This document shows, piece by piece, positions 34,677 through 44,497 of a stretch of 64,000 nt of DNA. Numbering within the stretch: position 1 is the stretch's first letter; each line of letters opens with the position of its first letter. The notes under the pieces were generated by a model that made no database searches, was not told the origin of the DNA, and worked only from the letters and a program-made list of their open reading frames with translations. The position numbers and the translations under genes are program-made. Location of the stretch: positions 54,252-118,251 of the forward strand of contig DASPRY010000175.1 of the NCBI GenBank assembly GCA_035624215.1. The letters are read 5' to 3'. Source of the DNA: JAFAGX01 sp035624215. GTDB taxonomy: Bacteria > Acidobacteriota > Terriglobia > Terriglobales > Acidobacteriaceae.

Positions 34677-36187
34677 TGGCCGATCACCTTGCTGGCGACC
34701 TCAACGACTGGGGTCAATACCGTCCGGGCGGCGGGATCGATGGCATTCAGCCAAAGTAGCGGAGCCACACCCATAACCAAGGCCACGACCGCGGCCGGCC
34801 AGAGCGCCACACGTTCTCGTGCGTTGAGGTCAGGTATGGTTTCGTTAACGGTATGGGTAACTTTTCCGAAAAAGACCCGCTGATACATCCACAGGAGATA
34901 ACAAGCACTCCAAATAACGCCAGTGGCTGCCAAAATTCCGTAGATCGCGCGGTCACGAAACGCACCGCTCAGCACCAGGAACTCGCCGATGAAGCCGTTC
35001 AGCAACGGCAATCCCAACGAGGACAGGACGATAAACAGAAAAAACGTCGCGTAGACGGGCATTGGCGTGGCGAGACCGCCGAATTCGGTAATCTCGTAAG
35101 TATGGCGGCGCTCGAAGAGAATCCCGGCCAACATAAACAGGGCGCCGGTCGAGACACCGTGTGCAAGCATCACGAAGGTCGCGCCATCGAGGCCCAACTG
35201 GGTGAAGCTGAAGATACCGAGAACCACAAATCCCAAGTGGCTGATCGATGAATAAGCGATCAGTTTTTTCATGTTGGGCTGGACCATGGCGACCAGCGCG
35301 CCGTAGATGATGCCTATCAACGCCAGGATCACGATCCACCACGCGTTGCTGCGTGACTGTTCAGGAAACAGGCCTAGATTGAAACGCAACATGCCGTATG
35401 TACCCATTTTTAGAAGGACACCGGCCAACAAAACCGAGCCGGCGGTCGGCGCTTCTACGTGCGCATCGGGTAACCAGGTGTGCAGGGGGAACAGGGGCAC
35501 TTTGACGGCGAATGCGATGAAGAATCCCAGAAAGAGCCAGGGCGCTGCGGCAGTGAAATTTGGTACTTGCCCGCTGCGAATGGCGCTCTCAATACCGGTG
35601 AAATCGAAAGTGCCGGTCTTTGCGTACAGCCAGAGGATTGCCGCCAGCATGAAGACGGAAGCGATCATCGTAAACAAGAAGAATTTCACGGCCGCGTAAA
35701 TTCGTCGCCTGTGGCCATAGATGCCGATCATCAAAGCCATGGGAATCAGCGTTGATTCCCAGAAAAAATAGAACAAGAAGAGGTCGAGCGAAACGAAGAC
35801 TCCGATCAGCGCGGTTTCCAGGACCAGCATCAGGATAAAGAACTCCTTCACGCGGTCCTGAATTGACTTCCAAGAGATGAGCACGCAAAGTGGCGTCAGA
35901 AAAGTAGTGAGTACGACCAGCCAGATCGAAATCCCGTCGGCACCCAGGTGGTAATGAATGTTGGGACTTGTAATCCAGGCTCGATTCACTTCGAATTGAA
36001 ACCCTGCCAGCTCGCGATGAATGTGCACGGGAAGGTGTAGGGAGAGGATGAAATCGAGCAGAGAGACAACCAGAGCGAAGAAACGTATGTCGCGATCGCG
36101 GCGTGGAAATGGGATCAACAGGATCGCGCCGGCCAGCGGAATAAACGTGACCAGCGTCAGAATCCAGTTGTCAAAGCCTGTAGTCAT
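34673..36187 (-). CDS. nuoM: NADH-quinone oxidoreductase subunit M
   Basis: 504 residues, about 14 helices, antiporter-like proton channel. Conserved: FYFFWESTLIPMALMIGIYG with the key Glu, FAVKVPLFPLHTWLPDAHVEAPTAGSVLLAG with Lys and His, and LIAYSSISHLGFVVLGIF. ATG at 36187 overlaps the nuoL stop by 4 bases. A longer open frame upstream lies inside nuoL and is not used. Confidence 0.97.
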   Translation of the reverse strand: MTTGFDNWILTLVTFIPLAGAILLIPFPRRDRDIRFFALVVSLLDFILSLHLPVHIHRELAGFQFEVNRAWITSPNIHYHLGADGISIWLVVLTTFLTPLCVLISWKSIQDRVKEFFILMLVLETALIGVFVSLDLFLFYFFWESTLIPMALMIGIYGHRRRIYAAVKFFLFTMIASVFMLAAILWLYAKTGTFDFTGIESAIRSGQVPNFTAAAPWLFLGFFIAFAVKVPLFPLHTWLPDAHVEAPTAGSVLLAGVLLKMGTYGMLRFNLGLFPEQSRSNAWWIVILALIGIIYGALVAMVQPNMKKLIAYSSISHLGFVVLGIFSFTQLGLDGATFVMLAHGVSTGALFMLAGILFERRHTYEITEFGGLATPMPVYATFFLFIVLSSLGLPLLNGFIGEFLVLSGAFRDRAIYGILAATGVIWSACYLLWMYQRVFFGKVTHTVNETIPDLNARERVALWPAAVVALVMGVAPLLWLNAIDPAARTVLTPVVEVASKVIGQ

Positions 36188-38163
36188 CGGATTCCTATCC
36201 AGACCATGTAGACAATCACCGCGGCCGCGCCCGCCGCAACCCATCCGGCATAGGAGCGCAGGTTGCCGGATTGCATGTGGCGCACCGCGTCGGACACCTC
36301 TCGCGCACCCTCGGCGCTGTTGTCCACGGAAGCGTCAATCACATTCTGGTCGATGCCATGCCAAAGCAGCTTGGTCGAGCCATCCAGCACCGGTTTCACG
36401 AACAGGATGGCGTAGAGTTCATCGATGTAATACTTGTTGAGGACAGCTTCATAAAGGCCATTGAGAGCAAGTGCAATTCTTTGCGGAAGTTCTGGCCGGC
36501 GATGATAGAGCAGCCAGGCCAGATAGAATCCGAACGCCGCCGCCAGTACCGAGATGCCGCTTAAGAACAGTTCAGTGTTGCCTGGTTCGAGATGTCGCGC
36601 TGAAGATTGGCTGGGGATCAGCGCTGCCGGGCTGTAATACGTAATTCCCGCATTGGGACTGAGTGCCGGTTCCAGGAAGTGTTCGAATTGTTTGCTACCG
36701 ATCCATCCCCCGCAAATCGAGAGCACTGCGAGGATAACCAGTGGGATCAGCATTACTTTCGGACTTTCGTGAATGCCGTGGCCGTGTGGTGCCGGCGAGT
36801 GGCTTTCATGCTCCTCTCCGCGATAGTCCCCGAAAAACGTCAGAAACCAGAGACGGAACATGTAGAAGGACGTAATGAAGGCGGTGATCACGCCGATGAG
36901 CCAGTAGACCCAGCTTCCCTGTGGACTCGAGTATGCCTGCCAGAGAATTTCATCTTTGCTGAAGAAACCGGCGAATGGGGGAATGCCGGAGATGGCGAGC
37001 GTGGCCGCAGTCATGGTCCAGAAAGTCCAGGGGATTTTCGTCCGTAGCCCGCCCATCTTCCGCATATCCTGCTCGCCGCCAATCGCGTGAATGACAGAAC
37101 CGGCTGCCAGGAACAGCAAGCCTTTGAAAAATGCGTGGGTCATGAGATGAAAAATGCCGGCTGAATACGCGGCCACGCCGCATGCCATGAACATGTATCC
37201 AAGCTGTGAGATCGTGGAATAGGCGAGCACTTTCTTGATGTCGGTTTGCGTGATTCCGATGCTGGCTGCAAACAAGGCCGTGAGTGTGCCAATGATGGCA
37301 ACCACCGTCAGAGCGGCCGGAGCGCGATCGAAGATCACATGCGAACGAGCCACCATGTAGACACCCGCCGTGACCATGGTCGCGGCGTGAATCAGAGCGG
37401 AGACTGGAGTGGGGCCTTCCATCGCGTCGGGCAACCAGACGTATAAGGGAATTTGCGCCGATTTGCCACAAGCCCCGACCATGAGCAACAAAGCGATTGA
37501 TGTGAGCAGCCCGGTTCCCTGCATTTCCGGACTCATCGGCATGATGCTCGAGAACAAGTGATCAAAATTGAGCGATCCGAAGTGCTTGATCAGCAGAAAT
37601 AAGGCGATCAGGAACCCGAAATCCCCAATCCGATTAACAATGAAAGCTTTCTTACCTGCGGATGCGGCTGAGTCTTTGGTGAACCAAAAGCCGATCAACA
37701 AATACGATGCCAGCCCAACCCCCTCCCAGCCAATGAACATCAGCAGGTAGTTGCTGGCGAGCACCAGCGTGAGCATAAAAAACATGAACAGGTTCAAATA
37801 ACTGAAAAAACGGTAGCATCCACCCTCTTCCGCCATGTATCCGACCGAATAAACGTGGATCAGAAATCCGACCCCAGTGACTACCAAGAGCATCACCAGT
37901 GAAAGCTGGTCGAGGTAGAAAGCAAAGTCGGCGCGGAAGCTTCCAGCGCGAATCCAGGGGGCCAACGTTTCCCGGTAGGGACCGGCAATCAGAGAAGGGA
38001 ATTGAAATGCAACCCACAGGGCGAGCGCAAACGCCGCCCCCGGAAAAGCAAGAGCCACTGCAGAGACAATCCGTCTGGTGAAATGTCTTCCGAACAGGCC
38101 GTTAATCGCGGCGCCGACAAGAGGCAGCACCGGGACCAGCCATAGATGCAAACTCGGCGTCAT
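36184..38163 (-). CDS. nuoL: NADH-quinone oxidoreductase subunit L
   Basis: 659 residues, the largest antiporter-like subunit with the C-terminal lateral helix. Conserved: FIGWEGVGLASYLLIGFWF with its Glu, KSAQIPLYVWLPDAMEGPTPVSALIHAATMVTAGVY, and VLAYSTISQLGYMFMACG. ATG at 38163 overlaps nuoK by 4 bases. The C-terminal 130 residues are the usual variable arm along the membrane domain. Confidence 0.97.
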   Translation of the reverse strand: MTPSLHLWLVPVLPLVGAAINGLFGRHFTRRIVSAVALAFPGAAFALALWVAFQFPSLIAGPYRETLAPWIRAGSFRADFAFYLDQLSLVMLLVVTGVGFLIHVYSVGYMAEEGGCYRFFSYLNLFMFFMLTLVLASNYLLMFIGWEGVGLASYLLIGFWFTKDSAASAGKKAFIVNRIGDFGFLIALFLLIKHFGSLNFDHLFSSIMPMSPEMQGTGLLTSIALLLMVGACGKSAQIPLYVWLPDAMEGPTPVSALIHAATMVTAGVYMVARSHVIFDRAPAALTVVAIIGTLTALFAASIGITQTDIKKVLAYSTISQLGYMFMACGVAAYSAGIFHLMTHAFFKGLLFLAAGSVIHAIGGEQDMRKMGGLRTKIPWTFWTMTAATLAISGIPPFAGFFSKDEILWQAYSSPQGSWVYWLIGVITAFITSFYMFRLWFLTFFGDYRGEEHESHSPAPHGHGIHESPKVMLIPLVILAVLSICGGWIGSKQFEHFLEPALSPNAGITYYSPAALIPSQSSARHLEPGNTELFLSGISVLAAAFGFYLAWLLYHRRPELPQRIALALNGLYEAVLNKYYIDELYAILFVKPVLDGSTKLLWHGIDQNVIDASVDNSAEGAREVSDAVRHMQSGNLRSYAGWVAAGAAAVIVYMVWIGIR

Positions 38164-38462
38164 AGTTTGAGCAAATTCACCTGGTCCACGTTCAAAGTTT
38201 CACGAGTACGGTAGACAGCGATGATGATGGCCAATCCCACCGCGGCTTCTGCAGCTGCAACCACCATTACGAAAAATACGAAGACCTGGCCGCTGAGAGC
38301 TTTCCACTGCGCGGCAAAAGCTACAAACGACAGGTTCACGCCGTTGAGCATCAGTTCAATCGACAGGAAGATGCTGATGATGTTGCGCTTGATCAGAAAG
38401 CCGGTCACGCCGCAGGCAAACAGAATTCCGCTGAGCACCAGGTAATACGAAAGCGGAACCAT
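38160..38462 (-). CDS. nuoK: NADH-quinone oxidoreductase subunit K
   Basis: 100 residues, three helices. The two conserved Glu residues are in FLSIELMLNGVNLSF and VVAAAEAAVGLAIIIAVYR, expected in the proton path. Typical family length. It overlaps nuoL by 4 bases and nuoJ by 1 base. Confidence 0.96.
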   Translation of the reverse strand: MVPLSYYLVLSGILFACGVTGFLIKRNIISIFLSIELMLNGVNLSFVAFAAQWKALSGQVFVFFVMVVAAAEAAVGLAIIIAVYRTRETLNVDQVNLLKL

Positions 38463-38980
38463 CAGCCCTCCCTCTTTTGCTGGATGGATTGTGGAGGCGA
38501 GGCCAGAACAACCGCTCCCATGATCGCAATCAGCACCAACACCGAAGTGATTTCAAACGGCAGCAGGTAATCGTGAAAGAGGAGCCACCCAATGGTTTTT
38601 GGCGGACCCGGTAGCGCCCCTGGAGCCACCGCCTGTGTACCTGAGTGTTCCACCAGAACCCAGGCGACGAGCAGGCTGCCAATCAACATCCCTGGCACAC
38701 CGAACAACACGGCCACACGGCTGCCACGGGTGCGCTCCTCTTCGCCGGCATTCAAGAGCATAATGACGAAGATGAACAACACCATGACCGCTCCCGCGTA
38801 AACGATCACCTGAATGGCGGCAACGAATTCCGCTCCGAGCAGCAAATACTCAGCCGCCAACGATCCCATTACTACCACCAGCGACAGCGCGCTGTTGATG
38901 GGATGACGTTGCACCAGCAGGTTGATCGCGCCTGCGACGCAGATCAGGCCGAATATCGAAAATAAAGTCAGATGAAGCAT
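38462..38980 (-). CDS. nuoJ: NADH-quinone oxidoreductase subunit J
   Basis: 172 residues, five helices. The family signature LGAEFVAAIQVIVYAGAVMVLFIFVIMLLN is present. It usually sits behind nuoI; here a 91-base inverted-repeat spacer separates it directly from nuoH, with no nuoI between. ATG at 38980. Confidence 0.96.
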   Translation of the reverse strand: MLHLTLFSIFGLICVAGAINLLVQRHPINSALSLVVVMGSLAAEYLLLGAEFVAAIQVIVYAGAVMVLFIFVIMLLNAGEEERTRGSRVAVLFGVPGMLIGSLLVAWVLVEHSGTQAVAPGALPGPPKTIGWLLFHDYLLPFEITSVLVLIAIMGAVVLASPPQSIQQKREG

Positions 38981-38983
38981 GCG

Positions 38984-39067
38984 AGTTAGTAGTCAGTAGT
39001 CAGTGGTCGGTAGTCAGGAGTCGGTTCGGACGTCCCTGTTGACTACTGACTTCTAATCACTGACTAC
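38984..39067. repeat. Inverted-repeat spacer between nuoH and nuoJ
   Basis: Degenerate units of the form TAGTCAG are repeated about five times at 38988-39032, and their complement CTGACTA appears at 39041-39067, so the whole gap can fold into an imperfect hairpin. It occupies the place where nuoI is normally found. Confidence 0.7.
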
Positions 39068-39071
39068 GGTT

Positions 39072-40109
39072 TCACGACTTCAGCGCAACGATCAAGGCCG
39101 TGATCACCAAGTTCGCGATCGCGACCGGCAACAGAAATTTCCAGCCGAATGCCATCAATTGATCGTAGCGAAAACGTGGCAGCGTGCCTCGAACCCAAAT
39201 GTAAATAAACAGAAAAATAAACACCCGCAACAGAAACCAGAAGACCGGCAGGATGGCCTGCAAAATCGGCGGCCCGAACAGCGGCCCATGCCATCCACCG
39301 AGAAACAACAACGATGCCAGGCACGCGACGGTGATCATGTTGGCGTACTCGGCCATGAAGAACATGGCAAATTTCATAGAGCTATATTCGGTATGGTAAC
39401 CGGCGACCAATTCGGTTTCGGCCTCGGGCAGATCGAAGGGCACGCGGTTGGTTTCAGCATATGCGGCGGTCAGATAAATAAAGAACGCCACAATTTGTCC
39501 CTGAAAAATGTTCCAGCGTGGAATGAAGCCCCAGAAAGTGCCGCCTTGCGCGTCTACTATTTCGCGCAGACTGAAGCTGCCGGCGGTGATCAGCACACCA
39601 ACCAGCGAGAGGCCCAGCGCGACTTCATAACTGACCATCTGAGCGCTGGCGCGCAAGCCGCCCAGCAGGGAGTACTTGCTATTGGACGACCACCCTGCCA
39701 GAGCCACTCCATACACGCCCAACGAGGTCACGCCGAGAATGACCAACAAACCGATATTGACATCTGTGATCTGCAGCGGTGTGCTGAAGCCGCGAACTGT
39801 TACCCAGTTGCCGACCGGGATCACGGAAATCGACGTCAGCGCAAAGATCAGTGCGATCATGGGCGCCACGATGTACAAGGGCTTGTACACGTGCGGCGGT
39901 ACGAGGTCCTCCTTAAAGACGAACTTCAGGCCGTCGGCCAGCGGTTGCAGCAGCCCGAAGGGGCCGACCCGGGTAGGTCCCCAGCGGTTTTGGATGTGAC
40001 CGACTACCTTGCGCTCCAGCCAGACCGTGTAGGCTACAGCGGTGAGCAGCACAAGAATGGCGATCACAATCTTAATGACTGAAACTATGACAAATGCAGT
40101 GACGCTCAA
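39072..40109 (-). CDS. nuoH: NADH-quinone oxidoreductase subunit H
   Basis: 345 residues, eight helices; it forms the quinone chamber with NuoB and NuoD. Conserved: RKVVGHIQNRWGPTRVGPFGLLQPLADGLKFVFKED, YAETNRVPFDLPEAETELVAGYHTEYSSMKFAMFF and WVRGTLPRFRYDQLM. ATG at 40109. The gap to nuoG (40110-40187) holds no gene. Confidence 0.97.
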   Translation of the reverse strand: MSVTAFVIVSVIKIVIAILVLLTAVAYTVWLERKVVGHIQNRWGPTRVGPFGLLQPLADGLKFVFKEDLVPPHVYKPLYIVAPMIALIFALTSISVIPVGNWVTVRGFSTPLQITDVNIGLLVILGVTSLGVYGVALAGWSSNSKYSLLGGLRASAQMVSYEVALGLSLVGVLITAGSFSLREIVDAQGGTFWGFIPRWNIFQGQIVAFFIYLTAAYAETNRVPFDLPEAETELVAGYHTEYSSMKFAMFFMAEYANMITVACLASLLFLGGWHGPLFGPPILQAILPVFWFLLRVFIFLFIYIWVRGTLPRFRYDQLMAFGWKFLLPVAIANLVITALIVALKS

Positions 40110-40187
40110 CTCTTCCCGCTTTCACAGTAACTGTTGAGAGTTTGTTAATGCGCCTCTCTCAGATACAAGAGCACGAGAGACGCTTTA

Positions 40188-42539
40188 TCAATCGGCTGCC
40201 ACTTCTTCTTGAGACGGCTTTCTACGATAGTTTTCGATCACCGAATTCAGAGCATGGGAATAACGGCCCAAGGTGCCGGAACTGAACAGATCATCGTTTG
40301 CGGGTACAATCAAGCTCGAATCCTGCAACGCTGCTGGTCCTCCCGCAGATAAGGTCGTGTGCTGATCATTGCCTGCCAACAGATTCATACGGGAAACGTC
40401 ATAACCGGGGACCAGTCGTTGAATTTCATCCAGAATTGCCATCGGGTCGAACGGACTCATTTTAGGTTCGAGTCCGTGCGCTTCGAGCCAAACTGCGTGC
40501 CGGTCCGCCTCACCGGACTGCGCGCCCCGCGATTGCCCCATGTCGGCGCGGGATCCACGGCCGAAGGGAACGAGTTTGCGTACGTCAAATCCCATGGCGT
40601 CCGCGATGCGGACAATCATTTCAAAATCTGACTTCGTTCCGGTGACTTCTCCGGCTTTCTTCACGATTTGGAGATCTCCACAGGTATTGGTGAAGGTTCC
40701 AGACTTTTCATAGGCATTTGCGGAGGGCAGGACGACATTGGCAATTTTAGCGGTTTCCGTCAAAAACATGTCCTGCACGACAACGAACGCTCCGGAAAAC
40801 GCGAAGGGATCGATGCCAAATTGATCGATTGGATTTGCACCCACCACGTACAGCGCCTTCAGGTTGCCGTTCGTGGCGGCTGCCGCCATCTGCCGGACAT
40901 TCAAGCCAGGTTGCTGCGGTACGCCGCCCCAGTCTTCATGAAATCGGCCGACGTCAGCCACCCGATGATATCCGGGCAGAAGATCCGGATATAAACCCAT
41001 GTCGGCAGCGCCTCGCGAGTTGGCGTAATCGCCGAGGCAAATCAGTTTCGCTCCTCGAAGCTGGGAAGCAAGATTGACGAGTGCGACGACGTCAGTGCCA
41101 CGCAATTCCGATCCGAAAATGATGACCAGGCTGGTTTCGTTACGTAGCTTGTCACGCAGAGCTCTCCAACCGGAGTCATCGATGGATGAATCGAGAGCGG
41201 AATCGTCTCCCGCCAGAAATGCGGTGGCATTGGCGCAAGAGCCATCTGGTATCTGGGCAAAAATCGTGGCTTGGCGGCGCAGTTTGATTGGCTGCGAGTT
41301 GATGACGTAAAGCCTGGCGCGGTGCAGCCGGACATTGTTGCGAATCTGCCAGGCCAAGAGCGGATGCTGATTGGTGGGCTCATTGCCGATGAGCAAAATG
41401 GCGGGCGCTTGAAACACGTCGCGCATGCTGGCCGTCATCTCAGGCTTGCCCGCCAGGGCAGCTGCCAGAGCAGGGAAGTCAGCGGTGCGGTGATGGTCAA
41501 TGTTGTTGGTTCCCAGTACGACACGAGCAAATTTCTGAAGCAGGTAATTCTCTTCATTTGTGGTGCGCGTTGAACCGACGACTCCGACGGCTTGCCCGCT
41601 TTTGTTGTCCAGTACTTCTCTGAACTTGTTACCAATCAGCTCGAATGCTTCTTCCCAGGTTGCGAGGGTGAGCTGGCCGTCTCTGCGAATGAGCGGCTGT
41701 TTGAGGCGGTCGGGGTGATCGGCAAAATCGAAGGCGTAACGGCCCTTGATGCACAGGAAGTCGCCGTTGATGCCGCTCTTGTCGCGATTGTCGCCGCGCA
41801 CGATTTGCATGCCGGTATCGGAGCGGCGCACGCCCAATGTGGTCTTGCAACCATCTGCGCAATGCGTGCAAGTTGTCCCCACATGCTTCATTTCCCACGG
41901 ACGAGTCTTGTATCGATACGCCCCCGAGGTCAGCGCTCCCACGGGGCAAATATCAATACACATTCCGCATTCTTCGCACTCCAGATGGTCTGCTTTGTTC
42001 GGGGCGATGATTGAGCTGACCCCGCGGTTCTGCACCCCCAGCGCCCATACGTCCATGCCCTCGCCGCAGACACGCACGCAGCGATAACAGAGAATGCAGC
42101 GCGGCCGGTCAAAGTAAACCACCGGCGACCACTGCTGCTCATCGCGGTGATTCTTAGTATCGATGAAGCGGGATTCGGCGGCGCCATAGGAGAACGTCAT
42201 GTCCTGCAGTTCGCACTCCCCACCCGCGTCACAAACCGGGCAATCCAGCGGATGGTTTCCAAGCAGCAGTTCGACCATGCCTTTGCGGGCCTGCCGCACC
42301 TCGTCGCTCTCAGTGGTGACCGCCATGCCTTCGCTGATCACGGTCGTACAGGCGGTTTGCAGCTTCGGCATCTTTTCGATTTTCACCAGGCACATGCGGC
42401 ATGCGCCCTGCAGCGACAGATTGGGGTAATAACAGAATGAGGGCACCTCGATACCCACGTTCTTGCAGGCTTCGATCAGCAAGGTCCCGGCGGGAGCGGT
42501 AACCTTCTTGCCATCGACGGTGATGTTTACATCCGGCAT
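40188..42539 (-). CDS. nuoG: NADH-quinone oxidoreductase subunit G
   Basis: 783 residues. N-terminal [2Fe-2S] ferredoxin domain (FCYYPNLSLQGACRMCLVKIEK, QTACTT), then HPLDCPVCDAGGECELQD (His-ligated cluster), RCILCYRCVRVC and CEECGMCIDICPVGAL ([4Fe-4S] clusters), followed by a degenerate molybdopterin-type domain beginning TTCTHCADGCKTTLGV. It carries electrons from the FMN subunit toward NuoI/NuoB. ATG at 42539; nuoF ends 66 bases upstream. Confidence 0.96.
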   Translation of the reverse strand: MPDVNITVDGKKVTAPAGTLLIEACKNVGIEVPSFCYYPNLSLQGACRMCLVKIEKMPKLQTACTTVISEGMAVTTESDEVRQARKGMVELLLGNHPLDCPVCDAGGECELQDMTFSYGAAESRFIDTKNHRDEQQWSPVVYFDRPRCILCYRCVRVCGEGMDVWALGVQNRGVSSIIAPNKADHLECEECGMCIDICPVGALTSGAYRYKTRPWEMKHVGTTCTHCADGCKTTLGVRRSDTGMQIVRGDNRDKSGINGDFLCIKGRYAFDFADHPDRLKQPLIRRDGQLTLATWEEAFELIGNKFREVLDNKSGQAVGVVGSTRTTNEENYLLQKFARVVLGTNNIDHHRTADFPALAAALAGKPEMTASMRDVFQAPAILLIGNEPTNQHPLLAWQIRNNVRLHRARLYVINSQPIKLRRQATIFAQIPDGSCANATAFLAGDDSALDSSIDDSGWRALRDKLRNETSLVIIFGSELRGTDVVALVNLASQLRGAKLICLGDYANSRGAADMGLYPDLLPGYHRVADVGRFHEDWGGVPQQPGLNVRQMAAAATNGNLKALYVVGANPIDQFGIDPFAFSGAFVVVQDMFLTETAKIANVVLPSANAYEKSGTFTNTCGDLQIVKKAGEVTGTKSDFEMIVRIADAMGFDVRKLVPFGRGSRADMGQSRGAQSGEADRHAVWLEAHGLEPKMSPFDPMAILDEIQRLVPGYDVSRMNLLAGNDQHTTLSAGGPAALQDSSLIVPANDDLFSSGTLGRYSHALNSVIENYRRKPSQEEVAAD

Positions 42540-42605
42540 AAAATCGTCGTTCGTCCTCGGTCGTTCGTCCTTCGCAACGCTTGTTCCAACGAACGTCGGA
42601 GATTT

Positions 42606-43925
42606 CTAGGCCAGCACCGGCAACTGCTCTACAACGCCGGTTTTCTCAAATGGACACGGGCGGCCGTCCAGATGTGCCTCAAATTCTTTTCTGAACTTCT
42701 TAACAATTGAAATGGTAGGCATGGCTGCCGCATCGCCCAGCGGGCAAAAAGTCCGGCCCAGCATGTTCTCCGACAAGTATTGAATGTTGTCGATATCCTT
42801 TCTGACGCCGCCTCCGGAATGAAAACGAGCAAGAGTCTTTCTGAGCCAGTCCGTGCCCTCGCGACAGGGAATGCACCAGCCGCAGCTCTCGTGTTGATAA
42901 AACTTCATGATGCGCAGGGCGAACTTCACCATGCAGGTTGAGTCATCAACAATTACAACGCCGCCGGAACCGAGCATGGAACCAGTTTTCATCAGCGAGT
43001 CGAAATCCATGGATACATCGATCTCTTCTGACGTCAGGACTGGCGTGCTGGAACCACCCGGGACAACGGCCTTCAGCCTGCGCCCATTCGGAATTCCTCC
43101 GGCAACCTCGTAAATCATCTTCTTGAGGTTGTACCCCATAGGCAATTCGTAGACGCCCGGACGATTCAAGTGTCCGCTGAGGCAAAACAAGCGCGTGCCG
43201 CCGTTTTTGGGCGGACCCAGTTTGGCATACCATTCCGCCCCACTCAGAATAATCGGTGGGACACTGGCCAGAGTTTCGGCATTGTTAATGACGGTCGGCC
43301 CACCCCAAAGTCCGACTACAGCAGGGAACGGAGGCCGGATTCGTGGAATGCCGCGCTTGCCTTCCAGGGATTCCATTAATGCCGATTCTTCGCCGACTTC
43401 ATAAGCGCCAGCGCCGCCGTGCCAGTACACATCAAAGTCGAATCCGCTTCCGAAAATGTTCTTACCCAGAAAACCCTTGGCATAAGCGTCTTGAATCGCC
43501 TTCTGCATGATGTTGGAGAGATAACGGTATTCGCCGCGAATGTAGATGTAGCCGACATGCGCGCCAACCGCGATCCCGGCGATGGTCACGCCTTCAATCA
43601 CGGCATGCGGATCATGCTCGAAAATCAAGCGATCTTTGCAGGTTCCCGGTTCGCTCTCATCTCCGTTGCAGAGAATGTATTTGGGCTTGGCCGATTGTTT
43701 AGGGACGAACGACCACTTCAATCCGGTATTGAAACCCGCGCCGCCACGCCCGCGCAGGCCCGAATCCTTGACTTGGGTGATAATGGCATCCGGTTGCATC
43801 CCCAGCGCTTTTTGCACGGCGTTGTAACCGTCAAGTTCCAGGTAGCGGTCGATATTGGTTGCACCCATCCCGAAGCGCCTGGAGACGATCTTCACTTCGT
43901 CGGGATGGGAAACCAAGTCGGCCAT
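42606..43925 (-). CDS. nuoF: NADH-quinone oxidoreductase subunit F
   Basis: 439 residues, the NADH and FMN binding subunit. FMN region GLRGRGGAGFNTGLKW, NADH stretch CNGDESEPGTCKDR, and the [4Fe-4S] ligands ESCGWCIPCREGTDW with a later Cys in RTFCPLGDAA. ATG at 43925. It receives hydride from NADH and passes electrons to the NuoE and NuoG clusters. Confidence 0.97.
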   Translation of the reverse strand: MADLVSHPDEVKIVSRRFGMGATNIDRYLELDGYNAVQKALGMQPDAIITQVKDSGLRGRGGAGFNTGLKWSFVPKQSAKPKYILCNGDESEPGTCKDRLIFEHDPHAVIEGVTIAGIAVGAHVGYIYIRGEYRYLSNIMQKAIQDAYAKGFLGKNIFGSGFDFDVYWHGGAGAYEVGEESALMESLEGKRGIPRIRPPFPAVVGLWGGPTVINNAETLASVPPIILSGAEWYAKLGPPKNGGTRLFCLSGHLNRPGVYELPMGYNLKKMIYEVAGGIPNGRRLKAVVPGGSSTPVLTSEEIDVSMDFDSLMKTGSMLGSGGVVIVDDSTCMVKFALRIMKFYQHESCGWCIPCREGTDWLRKTLARFHSGGGVRKDIDNIQYLSENMLGRTFCPLGDAAAMPTISIVKKFRKEFEAHLDGRPCPFEKTGVVEQLPVLA

Positions 43926-43934
43926 TCTTAATTG

Positions 43935-44010
43935 CAGAAGGTGGAAGTAAGAATTCAGAAGTTAGAGAGACTCATTCTGCATTCTGACCTCTTACTTCTT
44001 ACCTCTGATT
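43935..44010. repeat. Inverted-repeat spacer between nuoE and nuoF
   Basis: GGTGGAAGTAAGAATTCAGAAG on the left and CTGACCTCTTACTTCTTACC on the right are imperfect complements, so the 86-base gap can fold as a hairpin of degenerate GAAGTAAG/TTCAGA units. No coding frame is visible. Confidence 0.65.
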
Positions 44011-44011
44011 T

Positions 44012-44494
44012 CTACTGCGTCGCTTCCTCCAGGTACTCTTTTAACACTCTGTCCATCTTCTCGGGCGTGAGATTTTCGTGGAAGTCATAATTGACTTGGG
44101 CGGCCGGCGCCCAGCTACAGGCGCCAATGCACTCGACTTCTTCGAGCGAAAACATGCCGTCTGGGGTCGTGCCTTTGTGGCCGATACCCAATTTCATTTT
44201 GCAGTGATCCAGAATCTGTTCGCCGCCGCGCAGCAAGCACGAGATATTGGTGCAAACCTGCACGTTATATTTGCCACGAGGTTTGGTGGTCAGCATCGAG
44301 TAATAGCTGATTACGTTGCGCACCTCGAGTTCGGTCAACTCCACGCGGGCAGCGACTTCCCGGATCACTTCATCGCTCAAATATCCCACCTCGTCCTGTG
44401 CGTACAAGAGCGTCGGCACGAGCACGGAGCGCCTAGTGGGATAATGCTTGATCATTTCCGCAAAGCGTGATTCGAACTGATCAGAGAACTTCAT
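44012..44494 (-). CDS. nuoE: NADH-quinone oxidoreductase subunit E
   Basis: 160 residues, thioredoxin-like [2Fe-2S] subunit. Cluster ligands are visible as CTNISCLLRGG and VECIGACSWAP (Cys-x4-Cys and Cys-x3-Cys). An N-terminal helical bundle holds YPTRRSVLVPTLLYAQDEVGYLSDE. ATG at 44494. Confidence 0.96.
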   Translation of the reverse strand: MKFSDQFESRFAEMIKHYPTRRSVLVPTLLYAQDEVGYLSDEVIREVAARVELTELEVRNVISYYSMLTTKPRGKYNVQVCTNISCLLRGGEQILDHCKMKLGIGHKGTTPDGMFSLEEVECIGACSWAPAAQVNYDFHENLTPEKMDRVLKEYLEEATQ

Positions 44495-44497
44495 TTA

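Noticed and set aside
39159..40082. Long frame antisense to nuoH
   Set aside because: The nuoH protein is fully conserved on the opposite strand; the frame has a low-complexity, Gln/Arg-rich translation typical of shadow frames.
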